A stretch of DNA of 64,000 nt. Source: Cohnella endophytica (lineage in GTDB: Bacteria; Bacillota; Bacilli; Paenibacillales; Paenibacillaceae). Below are positions 53,922 to 62,966 of this stretch, in pieces. Made by a program: the position numbers and the translations under genes. The notes under the pieces were generated by a model. The model saw nothing but the letters and a program-made list of their open reading frames with translations. It was not told the origin of the DNA and did not search any database. The DNA lies in the NCBI RefSeq assembly GCF_003628305.1, contig NZ_RBZM01000004.1, forward strand, positions 372,001 through 436,000, given 5' to 3'. Position 1 is the first letter of the stretch, and every line of letters begins with the position of its first letter.

Positions 53922-53959
53922 ATAACGGCAAACTTTGGGTGAATCGTGCGGTGATGTCG

Positions 53960-54430
53960 ATGATTGTCCCACGCAATCGGGTCGTGGTGGACGGCGATGC
54001 CTGTCCGGTTAAGGCGGAAATCGCCAGAACGGTAAGAAGTTGCGGGGCTACGGCTTTGCTTGTATCCAGTCACGCGCACGTGTTGGTACCGGAACCATCC
54101 GTGGATGTCGTGACCGTTGACGCCAGCGATCAAGCGGCGGATCTCTATATCGCCAACGTGCTTAAGGGAAGCGATATTCTGGTCACAGGGGATTACGGGT
54201 TGGCGGCGTTGGGGCTTGCTCGCGGAGCGGCCGTATTGACACCGAGGGGCAAGATGATTGGGGAGTCGGATATCGAAGAATTGCTTGAACAACGTCATTT
54301 CTCCGCCCGAATGCGACGCGGAGGCATGCGGACGAAAGGTCCGCGGGCGTTCACCAAGGAGGATCGCGATCGGTTTCAACAAAAACTGACAAGACTTCTG
54401 GGCGGGTTGCAGGAGAATCCCGACCTTTAG
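53960..54430 (+). CDS. yqxD: YaiI/YqxD family protein (DUF188)
   Basis: The 156-residue protein carries VVVDGDACPVKAEI, ASDQAADLYIANVLKGSDI, VTGDYGLAALGLARGAAVLT, PRGKMIG and a C-terminal GPRAFTKEDRDRFQQKL, all diagnostic of the DUF188 (YaiI/YqxD) family. The first acidic residues and TGDYGLA resemble a PIN-like nuclease core, but no activity is established. The start at ATG 53960 is preferred since GGTGAT lies just upstream; GTG 53939 and ATG 53954 are alternatives. As in Bacillus subtilis it precedes dnaG and rpoD. Confidence 0.9.
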   Translation: MIVPRNRVVVDGDACPVKAEIARTVRSCGATALLVSSHAHVLVPEPSVDVVTVDASDQAADLYIANVLKGSDILVTGDYGLAALGLARGAAVLTPRGKMIGESDIEELLEQRHFSARMRRGGMRTKGPRAFTKEDRDRFQQKLTRLLGGLQENPDL

Positions 54431-54515
54431 CGAATTGTATTACGTGCAAGAAATCGGCCCTGTCAGCGAAATGTCGCCCAAGGCCGAGCGCACTGGGAAG
54501 ATAAGGTGGTAGATC

Positions 54516-56342
54516 TTGAGTTACGGAATGATACCCCAATCGGTTATCGATGAAGTGTTGCAGCGCCATGACATTGCGGAAACGGTAGGCAAATACGTTC
54601 ATCTCACCAAGAACGGTAAATACTTGAAGGGATTATGCCCCTTTCATTCCGAGAAATCGCCTTCCTTTACGGTAACGCCGGAGAAGCAAATTTTCCATTG
54701 CTACGGCTGCGGCAAAGGAGGCAACGTCATTAAGTTCGTCATGGAGATGGAAGGAGAATCTTTCCCCGAGGCGGTCAAAGCGCTAGCCGAAGATGCTGGC
54801 ATTCCCATTACGTGGACGACCGTTAATCCGGAGGAGCCTTCCGCTTTTCAGAAGGAGAAAAAAGTTCTTCACGAAGCCCATGAATACAGCTCGAAATTGT
54901 ATCATTATCTTCTCTTGAACACGGAAGCGGCCAAGACGGCCAAAGAGTATTTGACGGGACGCGGATTCAACGATGCATTAATCGAGGAGTTCGGGCTTGG
55001 ATACGCGCCGGCAAGATGGGACACATTGACCTTAGCGTTGGAACGCAAAGGATACTCCCCCGAAGAGATGGAAGCCGGCGGTTTGCTGTCGAGAAGACAA
55101 GAAACCGGAGGTTACGTCGACCGGTTCCGGGATCGGATCATGTTTCCGATTCATGACGCGAGCGGTAACATCATCGCGTTCGCGGGAAGGCTATTGTCCG
55201 ACGGTCAACCCAAATACTTGAATTCTCCCGAAACTCCGTTGTTCAACAAGAGCAAGACGCTTTATCGGCTGCACGAAGCGCGATCGGCCATACGCCGCGC
55301 GAGACAAGTCGTCTTGTTCGAAGGTTACGTCGACGTCATCAAAGCATGGTCCGCCGGCGTTCATAACGGCGTCGCTACGATGGGTACGGCATTAACGGGA
55401 GAGCATGCGGCGCTTCTGAAGCGATTCGCCGACGAAGTGATCTTATGTTACGACGGCGATAACGCCGGACAAGCAGCCGCGCACAAAAGCATACCCCTGC
55501 TGGAAGAAGCCGGATTCCGCGTCCGGGTAAGCGTTCTTCCGAACCGGATGGATCCGGACGAGTACATCTCGGCCCACGGATCGGAGCCTTTCGTTCGGGA
55601 ATTTATCGAGGGAGCGGTTTCCGCGGTCAAATTTCAGCTTATATATTTAAGGAAATCCCATATACTCCTAGAAGAAGATGGAAGGATTAGGTATTTGCGC
55701 GATGCCGTCCGCATCGTGGCAAGACGGGATTCTCCAACGGAACGGGAGTTGCTGCTCAAAGAGCTTGCACAGGAATTCGGAGTGTCGCTCGATACGCTCA
55801 AGCAGGAGAGCTTGGAGTATAGGCAGCAAGAGAAATTGGGAAACGCAGGGGATATTCCTGCGGGATCGTGGAATAATGTATGGAATGAAAAGAGATCCGC
55901 ACCTAAGAATCCGCCGCTCGGCGCCGCGCACGTAAACGCGGAACGTCAATTGCTCTCTTGGATGATGCAGGACAAGGAAACGGCGCTGCTCGTGGAGCAA
56001 AGGCTCGGCGATCGTTTTCACGTTGAGGATCACGCAGCTTTGGCTGCTTATTTATATGCTTTTTACGCCCGTAATAATGATCCTGATGTCGGCAGGTTCG
56101 TCGCGGTTCTGCAGGACGACCGTCTGGAACGAACGGCCAGTTCCATCGCATTAATAGATATCCCGTTTGGCGAACGGGAACTGGAAGATTGCATTCGCAC
56201 GATCGGTCGCGCTTCAATCGCGCGGGAAGTCGAACGATTGACCGAAGAATTGAATCGCGCTCAACGAGCAGGCGATTTCGCACGCGCAACACAAATGGGT
56301 ATAGAGATTATCGCCCTGGAAAAGCAGCGCAAGCAATATTGA
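54516..56342 (+). CDS. dnaG: DNA primase DnaG
   Basis: The 608-residue protein begins with a zinc-binding domain (CPFHSEKSPSFTV, FHCYGCGKGG). A TOPRIM polymerase core follows (FEGYVDVIKAW, CYDGDNAGQAAA) and then a C-terminal helicase-binding domain. It makes RNA primers for replication. Start is TTG 54516, preceded by AAGGTGGT. It is followed after 33 bp by rpoD, the conserved macromolecular-synthesis operon order yqxD-dnaG-rpoD. Confidence 0.97.
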   Translation: MSYGMIPQSVIDEVLQRHDIAETVGKYVHLTKNGKYLKGLCPFHSEKSPSFTVTPEKQIFHCYGCGKGGNVIKFVMEMEGESFPEAVKALAEDAGIPITWTTVNPEEPSAFQKEKKVLHEAHEYSSKLYHYLLLNTEAAKTAKEYLTGRGFNDALIEEFGLGYAPARWDTLTLALERKGYSPEEMEAGGLLSRRQETGGYVDRFRDRIMFPIHDASGNIIAFAGRLLSDGQPKYLNSPETPLFNKSKTLYRLHEARSAIRRARQVVLFEGYVDVIKAWSAGVHNGVATMGTALTGEHAALLKRFADEVILCYDGDNAGQAAAHKSIPLLEEAGFRVRVSVLPNRMDPDEYISAHGSEPFVREFIEGAVSAVKFQLIYLRKSHILLEEDGRIRYLRDAVRIVARRDSPTERELLLKELAQEFGVSLDTLKQESLEYRQQEKLGNAGDIPAGSWNNVWNEKRSAPKNPPLGAAHVNAERQLLSWMMQDKETALLVEQRLGDRFHVEDHAALAAYLYAFYARNNDPDVGRFVAVLQDDRLERTASSIALIDIPFGERELEDCIRTIGRASIAREVERLTEELNRAQRAGDFARATQMGIEIIALEKQRKQY

Positions 56343-56375
56343 CGCGCGAGCTATTCAGGGAGGAGGGAGTCGGTA

Positions 56376-57518
56376 ATGGCTAACGATCAACACACCGGAC
56401 TTGAAACGGAATCGACGCTTGAACAGGTCAAAGCTCAGCTCATAGAACAAGGTAAGAAAAAATCTACCTTGACCTATAAAGACATCATGGAGAAGCTGTC
56501 TCCATTCGATCAAGATCCCGAGCAAATCGACGAGTTTTTCGAACAATTGGCCGATATCGGCATCGAAGTGTCCAACGATCACGACGAGTTGGGCCGCGAA
56601 CGGCACGGACACGGCAACGGGGAAGAGGAAGAACGCGACGAATTCAATTTCGACGACGATCTCTCGCTTCCGCCGGGCATTAAGATCAACGACCCCGTGC
56701 GGATGTACTTGAAGGAAATCGGCAGGGTGCCGTTGCTCGGCGCGGACGATGAAGTCGAACTCGCGAAGAAGATCGAGATCGGCGGACCGGACGGCGAAGA
56801 AGCCAAAAAAAGGCTGGCGGAAGCCAACCTTCGTCTGGTCGTAAGTATCGCCAAGCGTTATGTAGGCCGCGGAATGCTGTTCTTGGACTTGATTCAGGAG
56901 GGCAATATGGGACTCTTGAAAGCCGTCGAGAAATTCGACCACGACAAAGGCTTCAAGTTCAGTACTTATGCGACTTGGTGGATTCGCCAAGCCATCACGC
57001 GCGCGATCGCGGACCAAGCTCGGACGATTCGGATTCCCGTGCATATGGTGGAGACGATCAACAAGCTTATTCGCGTCTCGCGTCAGTTATTGCAGGAGTT
57101 GGGAAGAGAGCCTACACCGGAGGAAATTGCGGAGCAGATGGAATTGAGCGTGGATAAAGTCCGCGAAATCATGAAAATCGCGCAAGAGCCGGTATCGTTG
57201 GAAACGCCGATCGGAGAAGAAGACGACTCCCACTTGGGCGACTTCATCGAAGATCAAGAAGCATTAGCTCCGGCCGACGCGGCCGCGTACGAACTATTGA
57301 AGGAACAATTGGAAGACGTGTTGGATACGCTGACCGAACGCGAAGAGAATGTATTGCGCCTGCGCTTCGGACTGGACGATGGTCGTACCCGTACGTTGGA
57401 AGAGGTCGGCAAGGTGTTCGGCGTTACGCGCGAGCGTATCCGCCAGATCGAAGCGAAAGCTCTTCGTAAGCTTCGTCATCCAAGCCGGAGCAAACGTTTG
57501 AAAGATTTTCTAGAATAA
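56376..57518 (+). CDS. rpoD: RNA polymerase sigma factor SigA (RpoD)
   Basis: The 380-residue primary sigma factor has a short acidic region 1.1, region 1.2/2 ([54 protein letters not shown]), region 3 and region 4 ([36 protein letters not shown]). It directs transcription from TTGACA/TATAAT promoters such as those of rpsU and glyQS. GAGGAGGGAG precedes the ATG. A weak hairpin follows it. Confidence 0.98.
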   Translation: MANDQHTGLETESTLEQVKAQLIEQGKKKSTLTYKDIMEKLSPFDQDPEQIDEFFEQLADIGIEVSNDHDELGRERHGHGNGEEEERDEFNFDDDLSLPPGIKINDPVRMYLKEIGRVPLLGADDEVELAKKIEIGGPDGEEAKKRLAEANLRLVVSIAKRYVGRGMLFLDLIQEGNMGLLKAVEKFDHDKGFKFSTYATWWIRQAITRAIADQARTIRIPVHMVETINKLIRVSRQLLQELGREPTPEEIAEQMELSVDKVREIMKIAQEPVSLETPIGEEDDSHLGDFIEDQEALAPADAAAYELLKEQLEDVLDTLTEREENVLRLRFGLDDGRTRTLEEVGKVFGVTRERIRQIEAKALRKLRHPSRSKRLKDFLE

Positions 57519-57547
57519 ATAAAAACATTAGGATTCGTACGATACAG

Positions 57548-57579
57548 AGACCTTTGCCGTCATGGTTGAAGGTCTTTTT
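57548..57579 (+). terminator. Weak terminator-like hairpin after rpoD
   Basis: AGACCTT and AAGGTCT (7 bp, 14-nt loop) are followed by TTTTT. The long loop makes it weak, so partial read-through into the next gene is likely. Confidence 0.45.
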
Positions 57580-57609
57580 GTTCAAATTGCGTTAAGGAGG
57601 CCCTTCGGC

Positions 57610-58443
57610 ATGGCGGCTCTGGATGAAGCGAAGCGCGATCTAATAGTCAAAGAAATTGAATCCTGGCGCCGGAACAAGCTACTGCCGGAGCGATATTGCG
57701 ACTTCTTGCAAAACATTTATTTGGAAGATCTGAATGAGCGTCCGCTAAGTCCGATAGGTACCGCCGTGAAGAAAATCGGGCAAGCTTCGGGCAAAAACTG
57801 GTTTCTTGCATTTGGAAGTTTTGCCTTGATTTGTTTTGTTGTACTTTATTTTAGCGTGTTTCCCGTGCTATTGCAAATAGGGCTGACGGCCGTCGTTACG
57901 GCGGCTTTTACCTTAGTAGGAGCGCGTTACAAGGAAAAAGATCCGGTGCGCGGACGCTTGGCTATAGGTGCCGGTATGGCTTTTCTAGCGGGCGTCGGCT
58001 TCGGAATCGTCAAGATCAACGGATGGACGAACGACTCCGGAACGTTATGGCTCGCAGGCATATGCGCGGCGATCTGGATCTGCTGCGGCATTATCCTTCG
58101 TTCCTCGTTCGTGCACGGCATCGGGTGGTTGTCGGCAATCGTGCTCTATTCATTGTTGCTGGCGGAGCATGCTCCGCATCCCACGCTGCTTGAGGTGCAA
58201 GTGTTCTGGATTCCAGCCGCCCTGCTATTCACTTGGTTAAGCTGGTATTTGCACGTTCGATTCAAATCGGCAGGGGCCGCGTTGTTCGCGACGGGTCTCG
58301 TGCTATGGTTCATGCCCGAAGTGTATTCGGCACTGTACGGTATTCACGCGAATTGGATTCAGCTCGAAATCTTGATTAAAATCGTAGTGGCAGGCGTCGG
58401 AATGTTCCGACTAAGAAAACAATGGATGGAATGGGTTGCTTAA
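57610..58443 (+). CDS. Unknown multi-spanning membrane protein
   Basis: I do not recognise a function. The 277-residue protein has a soluble N-terminus (MAALDEAKRDLIVKEIESWR, RYCDFLQNIYLED) followed by about eight transmembrane helices. The N-terminal pattern resembles the short leader of DUF2157-like membrane proteins, but this is weak. AAGGAGGCCC precedes ATG 57610; the frame is open 16 codons further up, through the terminator hairpin. It lies between rpoD and trmK, where Bacillus subtilis has the cytochrome gene cccA, which is absent here. Confidence 0.75.
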   Translation: MAALDEAKRDLIVKEIESWRRNKLLPERYCDFLQNIYLEDLNERPLSPIGTAVKKIGQASGKNWFLAFGSFALICFVVLYFSVFPVLLQIGLTAVVTAAFTLVGARYKEKDPVRGRLAIGAGMAFLAGVGFGIVKINGWTNDSGTLWLAGICAAIWICCGIILRSSFVHGIGWLSAIVLYSLLLAEHAPHPTLLEVQVFWIPAALLFTWLSWYLHVRFKSAGAALFATGLVLWFMPEVYSALYGIHANWIQLEILIKIVVAGVGMFRLRKQWMEWVA

Positions 58444-58463
58444 GGATGAAGGATGAGAAAACA

Positions 58464-59264
58464 ATGAACGATAACGGAGCAGGGCTGAAGCTGTCCCGCC
58501 GACTGTCGGCGCTCGCCGAGTGGGTTCCGCAAGGAGCCCGTTTCGCCGATATCGGGACGGATCACGCGCTGCTTCCGGTTTATCTGGCTCAGCAAAACCG
58601 GATTAGTTACGCGGTAGCCGGAGATGTCCACGAAGGACCGGTGGATGCGGCCAAAAAGCAAGTCGCGGAGGCGGGCTTGGCCGATATCGTCTCCGTAAGA
58701 ATGGGGGACGGGCTTGCCGTATTATCTCCCGGCGAAGTCGATACGGTTACGATCGCGGGTATGGGCGGGAGTCTAATGGCGAGAATTCTCGATCAAGCGG
58801 GCAATCGTTTAGATGGCGTGACAACGTTAGTGCTATCGCCGCACGTCGCCGAAGACGCCGTTAGGCGATGGCTTGTAAGCCATCATTACGTGCTGGATCG
58901 CGAGATGCTGCTGGAAGAAGACGGCGTCATCTACACCTTAATGCGCGCCGTGCTCGTTCACGATCAATCGGAAGCGCGTTCCTCGAACGAAAGTCTATAC
59001 GATCAGAACCTGCTCGCGCCTGCTCTCGAACGGATTTCGTCCGTGCTTATGCATGAAATGGGACCGCTTCTGCTAAGAAATCCCTCGGAAGCCTTCCATC
59101 GCAAGTGGGAACAGGAAATATTGAAACGGGAAAGAGTCATTTTACAGCTAAGCCATGCGACGGCCCCAGAAGCCGCCGAGAAAGCCCGCGAATGGGAAGA
59201 AGACGTTCGCGAGATCCGGGAGGTGCTGTCATGTTTGCCCGCGGCGAAACCATCGTCCAATTAA
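58464..59264 (+). CDS. trmK: tRNA (adenine-22-N1)-methyltransferase TrmK
   Basis: The 266-residue class I methyltransferase contains LSRRLSALAEWVPQGARFAD, the SAM loop ADIGTDHALLPVYL, TIAGMGGSLMARIL and a C-terminal coiled-coil region. These are diagnostic of TrmK/YqfN, which makes m1A22 in tRNA. ATG 58464 is chosen because GAAGGATGAG lies about 10 nt upstream; ATG 58446 is an alternative. It lies in the conserved rpoD-trmK-yqfO order and overlaps yqfO by 34 bp. Confidence 0.94.
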   Translation: MNDNGAGLKLSRRLSALAEWVPQGARFADIGTDHALLPVYLAQQNRISYAVAGDVHEGPVDAAKKQVAEAGLADIVSVRMGDGLAVLSPGEVDTVTIAGMGGSLMARILDQAGNRLDGVTTLVLSPHVAEDAVRRWLVSHHYVLDREMLLEEDGVIYTLMRAVLVHDQSEARSSNESLYDQNLLAPALERISSVLMHEMGPLLLRNPSEAFHRKWEQEILKRERVILQLSHATAPEAAEKAREWEEDVREIREVLSCLPAAKPSSN

Positions 59265-60346
59265 TGGAGCGTCTCGCTCCGAAGCATTACGCCGTCCCGG
59301 ACGACAAAATCGGATTGCAGGTCGGTTCCGTCGCGAAGGAAGTCCATAAAGTGCTCGTGTCGCTGGACGTAACGCCGGCGGTCGTCGAGGAAGCCGCACA
59401 ATTAGGCGCCGAGCTCATCATCGCCCATCATGCGGTCATTTACAGGCCGCTAGCCCATTTGCGCACGGACACGCCTGCCGGAGCGCTAGCCGCCAGCTTG
59501 TTGCGCAAAGATATCGCGGTTTATATTTCCCATACGAATCTCGATACGGCGGAAGGCGGCATTAACGACCTAATGGCGGAAGCGCTTGAGCTTAAAGGGC
59601 GGGACGTGCTGGAGGAAGTCCATACGGATCGCTTGTTCAAGCTAGTCGTGTTCGTACCGGAAACCCATCACGAGAAAGTACGGTCGGCGGTGTTCGCCGC
59701 GGGCGCCGGATGGATCGGCAATTACAGCGACTGCAGCTTCAATATTGAAGGAACGGGGACGTTTTTGCCGCGCGAAGGCAGCAAACCGTTCATCGGAAAG
59801 CAAGGCAAGTTAACCGAAACGAAGGAAATCCGCTTGGAAACGATCGTCCCTTCAAGCGTCCGGAAGAAAGTGATCTCCGCAATGCTTAAGGCTCATCCGT
59901 ACGAAGAGGTTGCTTACGATCTGTACGCGATGGACTTGAAAGGACGATCGTTCGGTCTGGGGAGGGTCGGCACGTTGCCTGCGCCGGAGAGCCTGGATCA
60001 ATTCGCTGAGCGCGTGAAGACGGCTTTCGGAGTCCCGTTCGTGCGCATGGTCGGCGACGGCGCGAAACCGATTCGGAAAGTCGCGGTATTGGGCGGAGCG
60101 GGTGCTAAATACGTTCGCCATGCTTTATTCGCCGGCGCGGACGTTCTAGTAACCGGAGATATCGATTTCCATACGGCGCAAGACGCTCTGGCCGCGGGAT
60201 TGTCGATTATCGACCCCGGCCATCATGCGGAGAAAATCATGAAGCCGAACGTCGCGAAGTGGTTGGCGGAGCAGTTGAAGTCCAAAGGGTACGAGACGGA
60301 AGTATTCGCCTCGACGATCGATACGGAACCTTTTAAACTGAGGTAG
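59231..60346 (+). CDS. yqfO: Nif3-like dinuclear metal center protein (YqfO)
   Basis: The 371-residue protein has the metal ligand motifs IIAHHAVIYRP, SHTNLDTAEGGINDL and IIDPGHHAEKIM, with a PII-like insert in the middle (about residues 130-230), as in YqfO. It forms a hexamer with two metals per subunit. Proposed roles include GTP cyclohydrolase I-type chemistry and metal binding, none firm. ATG 59231 follows GGGAGGTG and lies within the trmK end. The 90 bp after its stop carry the rnpB promoter. Confidence 0.93.
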   Translation: MFARGETIVQLMERLAPKHYAVPDDKIGLQVGSVAKEVHKVLVSLDVTPAVVEEAAQLGAELIIAHHAVIYRPLAHLRTDTPAGALAASLLRKDIAVYISHTNLDTAEGGINDLMAEALELKGRDVLEEVHTDRLFKLVVFVPETHHEKVRSAVFAAGAGWIGNYSDCSFNIEGTGTFLPREGSKPFIGKQGKLTETKEIRLETIVPSSVRKKVISAMLKAHPYEEVAYDLYAMDLKGRSFGLGRVGTLPAPESLDQFAERVKTAFGVPFVRMVGDGAKPIRKVAVLGGAGAKYVRHALFAGADVLVTGDIDFHTAQDALAAGLSIIDPGHHAEKIMKPNVAKWLAEQLKSKGYETEVFASTIDTEPFKLR

Positions 60347-60402
60347 TTGCAAGTTTGTGATCACTTTACGACGAATTTGGATTCATCGCCATGCATTTCC
60401 GT

Positions 60403-60431
60403 TTGCCAGCGAAGGAGATTCGCGTTATACT
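60403..60431 (+). promoter_or_regulatory. Sigma-A promoter of rnpB
   Basis: TTGCCA (60403-60408) and TATACT (60426-60431) are 17 bp apart, with the predicted start at about 60438, matching the 5' end of the RNA. Confidence 0.8.
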
Positions 60432-60439
60432 AGTCGTTG

Positions 60440-60862
60440 CTAACCGGAAAGCTTGACAGACAATCGCTGGTGGCTTCGCGCCACGAGAGGAAAGTCCGGG
60501 CTCCGCAGGGCAGGATGCTGGATAACGTCCAGTCAGCGCGAGCTGAAGGATCAGGGCCACAGAAATGGACCGCCGATGGCTGCTTAGGCAGATCAGGCAA
60601 GGATGGAACCGTGGTGTAAGAGACCACGAGGAGCACTGGCGACTTTGCTCCTGGTAAACCCCATTTGGAGCAAGACCGAGGAGAACGCGGGCGGCAACGC
60701 CAGCCCTTGCCCGGGGTGCGTTCGGGTTGGTCGCTTGAGCCGTATAGCAATGTGCGGCCTAGAAAGATGATTGTCGCTTCAACAAGTGGGAGGGTTGCCA
60801 CGCGCTGCCCGTTATTACCACGTGAAGTACAGAACCCGGCTTACGGCAAGCTTTCCGGTTAT
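60440..60862 (+). ncRNA. rnpB: RNase P RNA (rnpB), A-type layout
   Basis: The ends pair as helix P1 (AACCGGAAAGCTTG at 60442 with CAAGCTTTCCGGTT at 60847). Universal catalytic-core sequences are present: GAGGAAAGTCCGGGCTCC near 60485, GGTAAACCCC and the 3' ACAGAACCCGGCTTA. The order CCGCCGATGGC, ATCAGGCAAGGATGGAACC, GTAAGAG, GCTTGAGCC and GGCCTAGA follows the ancestral A-type (as in Escherichia coli), not the B-type known from Bacillus subtilis. It is the ribozyme that matures tRNA 5' ends. It fills most of the gap between yqfO and the convergent subtilase gene. Confidence 0.96.
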
Positions 60863-60876
60863 AACTAACGAAAATG

Positions 60877-60907
60877 AAAAAGCCATCCCGAGAGGGATGG
60901 CTTTTTT
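60877..60907. terminator. Bidirectional terminator between rnpB and the subtilase gene
   Basis: GCCATCCC pairs with GGGATGGC (8 bp, loop GAGA), flanked by AAAA-A on the left and TTTTTT on the right, so it works in both directions. Confidence 0.93.
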
Positions 60908-60925
60908 GCGAGCATATCGTAGATT

Positions 60926-62872
60926 TTATCTAACCTTCTCCTTCAATGCCTCAAGCTGACGCCGTACTTGCTGAGGGTAGAGCTGCAGGGAAACATTCGT
61001 GCTGCTCGCACTCCGCAAGGCGGCGCGCACGTCGATCTGTCCGTTGCCGTAATCGACGTCTTTGCCCTTTTTGCCCAAGTCTTTGGCCGTGCGGTTCAGC
61101 AGGTCCATGACTTCGGCGTTCGTGAGATTAGGATTAGCCGATCGAACCAAGGATGCTAACGCGGCAACGTGTGGCGATGCCATCGAAGTTCCGGATAAGG
61201 AGGCATACCGGCTTCCGGGATACGTGCTCGGGATGGAAGTGCCGGGCGCGGCGACATCGATATAGTCTCCAAAGTTGGAATATTCAGCCCGCGACTCGTC
61301 GGGATCGGTGGCGGAGACGGCAATGACTTCGGGATAAGCGGCGGGATAACCCGGGCGATCGGTATTGTCGTTGCCGCTTGCCGCGACAAGGATAACGCCG
61401 TGATCGTAGGCGTATTTCAGTGCATCATGCAAGAAATCCGCTTGCGCATAGTTGCCCAAGCTCATATTGATGACATGCGCGCCGTGATCCGTCGCCCATA
61501 TAATGCCCTCGGCAACCGAATAGGTAGATCCGGCTCCGGTACTGTCAAGCACCTTCACCGGCATGATTTTCGTGTACCAGGTCATGCCGGCGACGCCTTC
61601 GTTATTGTTCACCTCCGCGGCGATAATGCCCGCGACGTGCGTACCGTGCCCGACATCGTCATCGGGCGGTTTGGAAGGGTCGACGATGTTCGTGCCGCCG
61701 ACGAGCCTGCCCTTCAAGTCCGGATGATCCGCTTGGACCCCCGTATCCACTACGGCCACGATAATATCCTTGCTTCCTTTCGATAAATTCCATCCGTTTT
61801 CCGTGGCGATTTCGGGTAAATTCCATTGATACTCGGAATAGAGCGTATCGTTGGGAATGATGGGTTTCTCGTCGGATGCATCGAATGCCGTATCGGCTGT
61901 CGCTCCGCTCTTTTCCGGACGAATCCCCGAGCTGCCATTTCGCTGTAATTCATTGGTTAAATAGAGGTAGTGCGGCTCGACGAATTCCGGGTTCCAATTA
62001 TCGGCGAAATACTTTTTCAGCTCTTCCGTCTTTAGCTTTTTGGAACGGAACACATACGTTTGGCGGGTATGCCTCACGACCGATAATTCGAGATGCTTGC
62101 GAAGCTGCAGCAACTGACGATCCTTCAACGGCTGCCGGAACTTGACGACGATCTCATCCACCGCATAGTGACTGGCGTTGCCGTTATCTTCTCCGGTTCG
62201 AACGGTTGTCTCGTTATTCGATCCCGGCGTTACGGATTCGATCCTGTATCTTCCTTCGGGAGGATAAGGAACGAGACGAAGGTTACGTCGTTGATGGCGC
62301 TCTACCGCCTGGATGACGTCGGAAGATACCAGAGCGACGACGGATTGCTTGCCCCCGTTAGTCTCTTCATGCTGAGATAGCACGTAGTAGCTTTTGCCGC
62401 CATAGTCGAATATCGGAGACGAGTAGCCAGCAAAACCGCTGTCGTCTTTTTTATTCGATGGCTTCGATCGTGCTAATGCCAAGTGCGATTCGGCGGCCTT
62501 CAACAATCCGGGCTTGACCGCCGATGCAGTCAATTGCCGCTTCTTGCCGTTATTGGCCCATTCCGCATAATGGATCTCGGGATGAGTGCGCATGAGCGTT
62601 CGCAAAGTCCGGTCCGAATCAGGCTTTGCTTTACCTCGAAGAAAGTTGCGAACGTCTCGGTTCACCTGAGCCCGGGACAGTAGCTCGGTTGCTTGCATAT
62701 CTTGCTGAACGAGCTTGTGCTTGAACCTGGCTTCGGTCTGCGGATGAGGCGGCGGTTCCGCGACCCGCGAGGGAGAAGGCCGGGAATGCTTCGTGACCGA
62801 GGGGACGAGAGGAATCGCGAACAGCAGAACGGCGAGCGTAAACAACATGCCTAACAGCGTATTCCGACGCAA
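60926..62872 (-). CDS. Subtilisin-like serine protease (S8) with a Cache-like N-terminal region
   Basis: The 648-residue protein starts with a membrane or signal helix (LLGMLFTLAVLLFAIPLVP). A region of about 130 residues then resembles a Cache sensor fold (THPEIHYAEWANNGKKRQL, AGYSSPIFDYGGKSYYVLS, VVALVSSDVIQAVERH). A fervidolysin-type pro-region follows (about residues 238-305, VDEIVVKFRQPLKDRQLL). The S8 catalytic domain carries Asp 376 (VVDTGVQADHPDL), His 409 (GHGTHVAGI), the oxyanion Asn (AASGNDN) and Ser 563 (SGTSMASPH). TTG 62872 is preferred over ATG 62893, as AAGGAG lies 8 nt before it, whereas the ATG touches its GGGG. The protein acts outside the membrane. Confidence 0.9.
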   Translation of the reverse strand: MRRNTLLGMLFTLAVLLFAIPLVPSVTKHSRPSPSRVAEPPPHPQTEARFKHKLVQQDMQATELLSRAQVNRDVRNFLRGKAKPDSDRTLRTLMRTHPEIHYAEWANNGKKRQLTASAVKPGLLKAAESHLALARSKPSNKKDDSGFAGYSSPIFDYGGKSYYVLSQHEETNGGKQSVVALVSSDVIQAVERHQRRNLRLVPYPPEGRYRIESVTPGSNNETTVRTGEDNGNASHYAVDEIVVKFRQPLKDRQLLQLRKHLELSVVRHTRQTYVFRSKKLKTEELKKYFADNWNPEFVEPHYLYLTNELQRNGSSGIRPEKSGATADTAFDASDEKPIIPNDTLYSEYQWNLPEIATENGWNLSKGSKDIIVAVVDTGVQADHPDLKGRLVGGTNIVDPSKPPDDDVGHGTHVAGIIAAEVNNNEGVAGMTWYTKIMPVKVLDSTGAGSTYSVAEGIIWATDHGAHVINMSLGNYAQADFLHDALKYAYDHGVILVAASGNDNTDRPGYPAAYPEVIAVSATDPDESRAEYSNFGDYIDVAAPGTSIPSTYPGSRYASLSGTSMASPHVAALASLVRSANPNLTNAEVMDLLNRTAKDLGKKGKDVDYGNGQIDVRAALRSASSTNVSLQLYPQQVRRQLEALKEKVR

Positions 62873-62966
62873 AACGCACCACTCCTTTGACATCCCCTTT
62901 CGGCAGGGAGTACATGTTATTAGAATGAAAGGGAGGCGCGAAAAATATACGGAGGCCTTTTTATCC

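Larger units (their letters stand above)
53473..53959. other. Divergent A/T-rich intergenic region
   Basis: This roughly 490-bp region separates the minus-strand guanylyltransferase from yqxD. A TGTTATAAT extended -10 box (53685-53693, plus strand) and a TATAAT at 53916-53921 are visible. The palindrome-like CCTGTATCCGGACACAGG sits at about 53820. I see no gene in it. The base composition is clearly richer in A/T than the flanks. Confidence 0.7.
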
